The position numbers were made by a program, and so were the translations under genes. This document shows positions 13,946 to 17,743 of a stretch of DNA of 17,743 bases, piece after piece; the first letter of the stretch is position 1; every line of letters begins with the position of its first letter. Location of the stretch: contig JAPLUX010000083.1 in the NCBI GenBank assembly GCA_026397455.1, positions 1 to 17,743 of the forward strand, given 5' to 3'. The DNA is from Candidatus Aenigmatarchaeota archaeon (GTDB taxonomy: Archaea; Aenigmatarchaeota; Aenigmatarchaeia; CG10238-14). Below the pieces are notes generated by a model that was not told where the DNA came from, did no database searches, and saw only the letters and a list, made by a program, of their open reading frames with translations.

Positions 13946-14000
13946 TCCCTAGAATTAAATAGATTTTTGTTCTTGTAGTACTGAAAGCAAAATATTTAAC

Positions 14001-14008
14001 TTTATAAT
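14001..14008 (+). promoter_or_regulatory. TATA box of the 71-residue membrane protein gene
   Basis: TTTATAAT is centred 24-25 nt before the ATG at 14029, consistent with a leaderless mRNA and with separate transcription from the preceding gene. Confidence 0.55.
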
Positions 14009-14028
14009 CTCATTAATAAACGATTTAA

Positions 14029-14244
14029 ATGGTAGATATTACAGGTTTATTCTCTTATATTTTATTTACTTTAGGTCCTTATGCACTCGGATTAATAGCA
14101 TTATTCACAGTGGTTACTTTTATTTTTATTCGTTCAGTTTACATTGCAATAATTGTAGGAATTGCTGCAGGTCTGATTGTTTTTGTTCTTACCTATAATA
14201 TTGTACATCCCTATATACCTTCACTGCCACCACTCCCAAAATAA
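14029..14244 (+). CDS. Small two-pass membrane protein
   Basis: A 71-residue, almost wholly hydrophobic protein with two or three membrane segments (about residues 8-34 and 36-58) and a proline-rich end (HPYIPSLPPLPK). No family is recognised. The good TATA spacing and uninterrupted frame support it as a real gene. It is the last gene of the putative island before the tRNA-Thr 3' end, and small hydrophobic proteins are common in such elements, but nothing in the sequence shows a function. Confidence 0.65.
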   Translation: MVDITGLFSYILFTLGPYALGLIALFTVVTFIFIRSVYIAIIVGIAAGLIVFVLTYNIVHPYIPSLPPLPK

Positions 14245-14304
14245 GATTTCTGGTATAAATTAAGTGAGAGATGTTCGTTAAAGGCTTTATTATTCATAAC
14301 ACGG

Positions 14305-14321
14305 AAGCCTCAGTCGGGATT
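14305..14321 (+). repeat. tRNA-Thr 3'-end copy within the tRNA gene (candidate att site, tRNA side)
   Basis: AAGCCTCAGTCGGGATT is the complement of the acceptor and T-stem 3' strand of tRNA-Thr, plus one base. It is the partner of 11620-11636. The one mismatch falls at the last base pair of the T stem. Confidence 0.6.
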
Positions 14322-14381
14322 TGAACCCGAGATCTCCACATTACCAGTGTGGCGCTTTAACCAGGCTGAAGCTACTGAGGC
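14306..14381 (-). tRNA. tRNA-Thr (anticodon GGT)
   Basis: Minus-strand cloverleaf of 76 nt: acceptor GCCTCAG paired with CTGAGGC, D stem GCTT/AAGC with a GG-containing loop, anticodon stem CCACA/TGTGG with loop CTGGTAA (anticodon GGT, reading ACC/ACU), and T arm TCGGG-TTCAAAT-CCCGA. The discriminator is U. CCA is not encoded and no intron is present. Upstream on its strand, GTATAAAT (about 14407-14414) sits about 30 nt before the 5' end as a promoter. Being an ANN-decoding tRNA, it is an expected t6A substrate for the KEOPS complex, whose Pcc1 subunit is encoded at 7855. Its 3' end is duplicated at 11620. Confidence 0.96.
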
Positions 14382-14417
14382 ATTCAATAAAATTTTCAAT
14401 TCCAAAATTTATACACT

Positions 14418-14585
14418 TTATTTAGTGATTTTTTCTACTATAAAATCTTTGAAAATTAGAACTTTATCCCCTTTCTTAACAGAAATAGAAGGGTTTATTT
14501 TTACATGAATTTTTCTACCTTCGTTATCAACAACAGCCTCTTTTTCTTTCAGTTCGATTACTTTTCCAGTCGTCGTTAAACACAT
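14418..14585 (-). CDS. HypC/HupF-like mini-protein
   Basis: A 55-residue protein beginning MCLTTTGKVIELKEKEAVVDNEGRK, which follows the HypC pattern MCLxxPGKVxxI..xxAxVDxxGxxxxV, and ending with KKGDKVLIFKDFIVEKI, like the HypC segment VGDYVLVHxGFAIEKI. HypC binds iron through its N-terminal Cys (C2 here) during assembly of the [NiFe]-hydrogenase Fe(CN)2CO centre. Differences are that the usual proline is Thr, the HAGFA motif is changed, and the C-terminal tail of longer homologues is missing. No other hyp or hydrogenase genes are nearby. The start is fixed by a TATA box 26-27 nt upstream and by the MCL motif; ATG 14600 would add five residues. The fold is likely; the role in this lineage is uncertain. 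Confidence 0.72.
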   Translation of the reverse strand: MCLTTTGKVIELKEKEAVVDNEGRKIHVKINPSISVKKGDKVLIFKDFIVEKITK

Positions 14586-14607
14586 GATTATAAAATACAC
14601 AGAGAAT

Positions 14608-14615
14608 TATTTAAA
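14608..14615 (-). promoter_or_regulatory. TATA box of the HypC-like gene
   Basis: On the minus strand TTTAAATA is centred 26-27 nt before ATG 14585, the same spacing as at 9790. It supports the short MCL start and a leaderless transcript separate from the nuclease gene that ends at 14624. Confidence 0.55.
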
Positions 14616-14623
14616 TTTCTCAT

Positions 14624-15487
14624 CTAATTTTCTTCTTTTGGTTTTTCTTTAAAACAAAACTCTCTGAAATCGCAGTAGTCACAAAGTCTTGTTTCTTTCT
14701 TCGGGAATTCATCCAACACTGGTTTCTTGCTTCTGATCGTATCTATATCATTCTTTATCTCTTCTATATCTCTTTCTGAGATGGGATAGAAAACACTCTC
14801 ACCAGTTCTCAAATAATAGAAGGAAATATGCTTTGGCATTTCTCCGAACAATTTATTCCAAAGAAATGCGTACGCCTTACCTTGCTTCAAATGTTCTTCT
14901 GGTATGAAATGTGGGAATGGACATTTTGAAGTCTTATAATCGACTATTGCGATTCCTTTTCCGAATAGACTCATCGTCTTGTCAACAAACCCAGCCATAT
15001 CTTCTTCTTCCAATTCCAATTTCATTTCCATGTTTTTTGGATAAAAGAATCTTTTTATCTCTTCTTCAAACCATTGTGAATTCTTGTCCAGTTCCCTCAT
15101 CTTGCTCATCAAGGAAAATGCAAGTTTTATCGCGTAGAAATTCAAGAATTCTTTTGTTTCGTTTAAGAAGCTTGTCTTTTGACTTTCACTGCTGAAGCAA
15201 TCCTCATACAATTTTCCTATCTGGTTCCATTCTGTTTCGAGTAAAGAGAATAAAACTTTCCTGAATTTTTCCCACACCTCTTGCCAATTTTTTCCTTCCT
15301 CTATGTCAGTCAGATCAACAAAAGTGAAAAAATGTTCTAAGACACGATGAACGATTCTCCCTCTAACCATTGATGGTCTAGGTTTTTCTTCTATCTTTCT
15401 GATGAATTTATAGAAAAATTTTCTTGGGCATCCGAAGTAGCATGCTATGCCTGTTGGAGATAGCCTGATATGATTATTCTTTTCCAT
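14624..15487 (-). CDS. PD-(D/E)XK nuclease, Cas4/RecB-like, with Fe-S-type cysteines
   Basis: A 287-residue nuclease-like protein. Cys16 and Cys20 lie in the N-terminal SPTGIACYFGCPRKFFYK segment. H47 is in RGRIVHRVLE (motif I). D169 is in GFVDK, and D183-x-K185 in IVDYKTSK is the catalytic core. Q202-x3-Y206 in LKQGKAYAF is the QxxxY motif. Three C-terminal cysteines (269, 272, 278, RLCDYCDFREFC) would join one N-terminal Cys as 4Fe-4S ligands, as in Cas4 and AddB-type nucleases. The likely role is exonuclease or repair of single-stranded DNA. No CRISPR array or cas genes are visible, so a stand-alone RecB/Cas4-like repair enzyme is preferred over a CRISPR adaptation role. ATG 15487 is chosen; GTG 15496 is the alternative. 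It is larger than most Cas4 proteins of about 200 residues. Confidence 0.87.
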   Translation of the reverse strand: MEKNNHIRLSPTGIACYFGCPRKFFYKFIRKIEEKPRPSMVRGRIVHRVLEHFFTFVDLTDIEEGKNWQEVWEKFRKVLFSLLETEWNQIGKLYEDCFSSESQKTSFLNETKEFLNFYAIKLAFSLMSKMRELDKNSQWFEEEIKRFFYPKNMEMKLELEEEDMAGFVDKTMSLFGKGIAIVDYKTSKCPFPHFIPEEHLKQGKAYAFLWNKLFGEMPKHISFYYLRTGESVFYPISERDIEEIKNDIDTIRSKKPVLDEFPKKETRLCDYCDFREFCFKEKPKEEN

Positions 15488-15537
15488 AAGGATCACAAAA
15501 GTATGATGTATTATTGTTCGGACTAATTAATATTGTT

Positions 15538-16209
15538 TTATTTGATGGATTCAGCGAAATCGATTAAAACTTTTCTTGGGTCTTTTGCTTTCACGACGCC
15601 TGATGCAAGCAGAACTCCTACTGTCCCCAATTCTAAAGCTTTCTTTACATCTTCACCTTTTGTAATCCCAGCTCCACAGAGAACTTTAATGTTAGGATTA
15701 ATTTTTTTAATCACATTCACAGTCTTTTCAACAACTTCTGGTTTTGTTTGTGACACGGAAATGCCAGAACCGATTAACTCAGGAGGTTCGTACACGATGA
15801 AGCCTGGATTGAATTTAGCGATTTCTTTACTTTCGTTAACATCAGCAGAACAACAAACTGTTATTAATTCATAATCCTTTGCTGTTTGTATACATTCTCT
15901 GATTTTATTCAACTCTAATTTTCTTTCTGAATGATTTATTAAAGTGCCAACAGCACCGGCTTGTTTTAACGCTAAAGCAGAAACATGTCCCGTGAATGCT
16001 CCAGGTTTTATCGGGTCTAAATGTTGTGATAGTATCGGTATGTTGATTTCTTTTGATATGGAGCAAATGTCAGTGAATTGTGGGGCGACTGCGATTTCGA
16101 TTTTATATTCTTTAGAAACTGACTCACATATCTTTGCTAATTTTAAAGCATTCTGACCAGTACTTTCTTCATAACATTTGAAATTGACTATTATCAATGG
16201 AATCTTCAT
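15538..16209 (-). CDS. tpiA: Triosephosphate isomerase, archaeal type
   Basis: Interconverts dihydroxyacetone phosphate and glyceraldehyde 3-phosphate in glycolysis and gluconeogenesis. Catalytic residues are in place: N9 and K11 (IIVNFKCY), H93 (GTLINHSER) and E141 (VYEPPELIGSG). The phosphate-binding loops GISV and CGAGIT, and LLASGVVKAKDP near the end, complete the TIM barrel. At 223 residues it has the short archaeal length, missing helices found in bacterial and eukaryotic enzymes. The ATG lies inside the end of the NAD kinase gene, with a 41-nt overlap, so the two are translationally coupled. No other glycolytic gene is in the window. Confidence 0.96.
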   Translation of the reverse strand: MKIPLIIVNFKCYEESTGQNALKLAKICESVSKEYKIEIAVAPQFTDICSISKEINIPILSQHLDPIKPGAFTGHVSALALKQAGAVGTLINHSERKLELNKIRECIQTAKDYELITVCCSADVNESKEIAKFNPGFIVYEPPELIGSGISVSQTKPEVVEKTVNVIKKINPNIKVLCGAGITKGEDVKKALELGTVGVLLASGVVKAKDPRKVLIDFAESIK

Positions 16210-16762
16210 TAAACTTATTTTCGTCTAATATCATACTTCTTGTTCCACTCTTTGGGTTTTTGAATGCTATTCCTAACCCTTTAGAGAATTTTTTCCTACA
16301 GATAGAATAAAAATATGCGGTGCTGCCATAAGGAGTTGCGACTATAAAACCATCACTTATCTGTTCATCCTCTATATTTTTTCCGTTAATCATTATTTTT
16401 AACCTCAAAGCTTTGGTCGGAATTTTATGATGAATGCCTACTTCGTTTAATCCTATCAATTTTTTGGTTGAATCATCATTTACGATTACTTCAACTTTCA
16501 TCTCTTCTTTTATCTTGTATTTTTTTTCTCTTAATGAGTTCAATACTTCAGAATAATCGTCTTCCTTAGATTTCACACAAAATTTACTGTGTTTGACCAT
16601 TATCCTTGGGATGCCAGGATATACTCTTTCCCCGTACAATGCTGTCCCATCACCACCGAATGATATGACAACATCAGGATTTTTCTTGTCTGACTCTAAA
16701 CCAAACTCTGACAATTTTTCTTCTATTAATTCTCTTTCTTTACCAATAATAGCAACCTTCAT
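16169..16762 (-). CDS. nadK: NAD kinase, short form
   Basis: Phosphorylates NAD to NADP. GGDGT at 36-40 (catalytic D38), NE at 106-107, DG at 137-138 and TPYGSTAY at 143-150 are the family motifs in order. The enzyme is 197 residues, short for NAD kinases of about 250-280. The reduction is at the N-terminus, which lacks a leader, and at the C-terminus. Only 47 residues follow the TPYGSTAY motif, and the last 13 are encoded in the overlap with tpiA and look unlike the family. Either the end is naturally shortened or a mutation has shifted the frame. It begins 5 nt after the trxB stop. NADP supply is a logical partner to the NADPH-type thioredoxin reductase upstream. Confidence 0.9.
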   Translation of the reverse strand: MKVAIIGKERELIEEKLSEFGLESDKKNPDVVISFGGDGTALYGERVYPGIPRIMVKHSKFCVKSKEDDYSEVLNSLREKKYKIKEEMKVEVIVNDDSTKKLIGLNEVGIHHKIPTKALRLKIMINGKNIEDEQISDGFIVATPYGSTAYFYSICRKKFSKGLGIAFKNPKSGTRSMILDENKFNEDSIDNSQFQML

Positions 16763-16766
16763 TCAA

Positions 16767-17708
16767 TCACTTATTCATCTTTCTCCAATCCAAGACCATC
16801 ATCGACTTGATGCCATGTATATAGTTGTAGGCAGTCAACCCAGCCTTTGCTCCTTCTCCAGCAGAAACAACAATCTGTTTAAACGGTGTATCAGTGACAT
16901 CACCTGCAGCAAATATACCAGGACAAGAAGTTTCACAGTTTTTGTTGACCATGACTTGATTATTATTCAATTTGACTAAATCTTTTATAAAATCGGTCTT
17001 AACCTCAGACCCGATCTCGATAAAAACTCCCTCGACTTCTATTTCTTTTCTCTTTTTTGTGTTTGCATCTTCGATTATAACAGATTTCACTGTTTTATTC
17101 CCTTTAATTTCTGCAACTATGCTATTCAAAACAAACTCAACATTTTTTTTCTTTTTTACTTCATTGACAAAAGATTCAAAACCACGGAATTCATCCCTTC
17201 TATGGATGAGATAAATTTTCTTAGCGATATCACTCAATAAGATAGTTGCATCGAGAGATGCATTACCACCACCTACCACAGCGACAGTTTTACCTCTGAA
17301 TAATGGAGCATCGCATGTTGCACAGTAAGAGATGCCTTTTCCAGTGAATTCTTTTTCACCAGGGACATTCAAATTTCTAGGAGTTTTACCGAACGCCAGA
17401 ATGATTGTTTTTGATTCATACTCTTTTTCCGTTGTTTTAACGATGAACGTTTTTCCTTTATGAGTTATTTTCACAACTTCATCATAAACAAATTCAACGC
17501 CGAAACCCTTCACTTGTTCTTCCATCGCCTTTATCAGTTTGAACCCTTCTATCTCCTTAAAACCAGGATAATTCTCTATACGTTCTATGTTTATTGCCTC
17601 ACCGCCCAAATCTTTTGATAATATCAGAGTCTTTAAACCCCTTCTAGAAGTATAGATTGCAGATGTCAGTCCAGCAGGTCCAGCCCCAATTATTATCACG
17701 TCATACAT
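16767..17708 (-). CDS. trxB: Thioredoxin reductase (FAD, NADPH-type)
   Basis: A 313-residue flavoprotein. GAGPAG at 8-13 binds FAD. CATC (C129/C132, in [12 protein letters not shown]) is the redox-active disulfide. GGGNAS at about 146-151 is the second dinucleotide site, and HRRDEFR from residue 169 is the pattern associated with NADPH preference. FAAGDVTD near 271-278 completes the FAD site. It transfers electrons from NADPH to thioredoxin-type proteins; none with a cytoplasmic location is in the window. It heads a tight run trxB > nadK > tpiA. The start at ATG 17708 begins directly at the Rossmann strand, with a TTTAATTT element 22-29 nt upstream. Full length for the low-molecular-weight class. 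Confidence 0.96.
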   Translation of the reverse strand: MYDVIIIGAGPAGLTSAIYTSRRGLKTLILSKDLGGEAINIERIENYPGFKEIEGFKLIKAMEEQVKGFGVEFVYDEVVKITHKGKTFIVKTTEKEYESKTIILAFGKTPRNLNVPGEKEFTGKGISYCATCDAPLFRGKTVAVVGGGNASLDATILLSDIAKKIYLIHRRDEFRGFESFVNEVKKKKNVEFVLNSIVAEIKGNKTVKSVIIEDANTKKRKEIEVEGVFIEIGSEVKTDFIKDLVKLNNNQVMVNKNCETSCPGIFAAGDVTDTPFKQIVVSAGEGAKAGLTAYNYIHGIKSMMVLDWRKMNK

Positions 17709-17729
17709 ACAATCACTATAATATTTATG

Positions 17730-17737
17730 AAATTAAA
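17730..17737 (-). promoter_or_regulatory. TATA-like element of the trxB-nadK-tpiA run
   Basis: On the minus strand TTTAATTT is centred about 25-26 nt before ATG 17708, fitting a leaderless start. The surrounding end of the window is A/T-rich, so the element is not very distinctive. Confidence 0.4.
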
Positions 17738-17743
17738 GGATTT

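Larger units (their letters stand above)
11637..14304. mobile_element. Putative genomic island integrated at tRNA-Thr (no integrase seen)
   Basis: The segment is flanked by the tRNA-Thr 3' end (14305-14321) and a 16/17-base copy of it in direct orientation (11620-11636), with the interior on the 3' side of the tRNA as in tRNA-targeted integration. It carries three genes with no recognised function, all membrane proteins. Spot lines counted by eye have 17-22% G+C at 12301, 12481, 13681 and 13861, against about 38-48% in lines of alaS, S19e, the surface protein and tpiA (one internal line, 13021, reaches 40%). No recombinase or replication gene is present, so it could be a decayed or satellite-like insertion, or a chance repeat beside lineage-specific genes. 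Confidence 0.42.

Noticed and set aside
14624..15487. Cas4-like nuclease as a sign of a CRISPR-Cas locus
   Set aside because: No repeat-spacer array and no cas1, cas2 or interference gene appears on either strand. The protein is longer than most Cas4 and stands beside metabolic genes, so a stand-alone RecB/Cas4-like nuclease is the simpler reading.
15533..15874. Plus-strand open frame of 113 codons opposite tpiA
   Set aside because: It lies entirely antisense to the well-supported triosephosphate isomerase gene and has no promoter or recognisable motifs; it is a shadow frame.

Overview
The window looks like a compact, AT-rich archaeal genome segment. The evidence is an archaeal-type alanyl-tRNA synthetase, RNase P component 4 (Rpr2/Rpp21), the KEOPS subunit Pcc1, RNA polymerase subunit RpoP, ribosomal proteins L37Ae and S19e, a PDCD5-type DNA-binding protein, prefoldin beta, SepF and a short archaeal-type triosephosphate isomerase. 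Many genes have a TATA-like element about 25-30 nt before the start codon, which implies leaderless transcripts. A MetRS with its tRNA-binding domain on a separate gene, a shortened AlaS and small proteins throughout suggest a DPANN-type lineage (Woesearchaeota/Pacearchaeota-like). That placement is inference.

Layout. 1-567 (-): 5'-proximal part of a NurA-like nuclease gene. 659-3173 (+): metG, its detached tRNA-binding domain, then a two-CBS-domain protein. 3232-3333 (-): a 33-residue hyperacidic microprotein with tandem W-D-D-E-D repeats, with its own TATA box and Shine-Dalgarno site. 3484-6001 (+): alaS without its usual C-terminal domain, followed by a 51-residue ORF that repeats its terminal helical segment. 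6006-6778 (-): a lipoprotein and a membrane-anchored thioredoxin-like protein. 6856-9750 (-): a dense information-processing cluster, in transcription order RNase P component 4, a small membrane protein, S19e, PDCD5, L37Ae, RpoP, Pcc1, prefoldin beta, UPF0147 and SepF. 9820-11601 (+): a large secreted, membrane-anchored surface protein.

The stretch from about 11637 to 14304 stands out. It is bounded on one side by the 3' end of a tRNA-Thr(GGT) gene (14306-14381, -) and on the other by a 16/17-base copy of that 3' end in the same orientation (11620-11636). Between them lie three unrecognised membrane proteins in visibly more AT-rich DNA. This is the geometry of an element integrated at a tRNA gene, but no integrase is visible.

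The right part (-) holds an orphan HypC-like mini-protein, a Cas4/RecB-like PD-(D/E)XK nuclease with Fe-S-type cysteines, and a redox/central-metabolism run trxB > NAD kinase > tpiA. In that run NAD kinase supplies NADP and thioredoxin reductase carries an NADPH-type motif. The most noteworthy items are the putative tRNA-Thr island, the hyperacidic microprotein, the split or shortened AlaS, and the orphan HypC-like gene.
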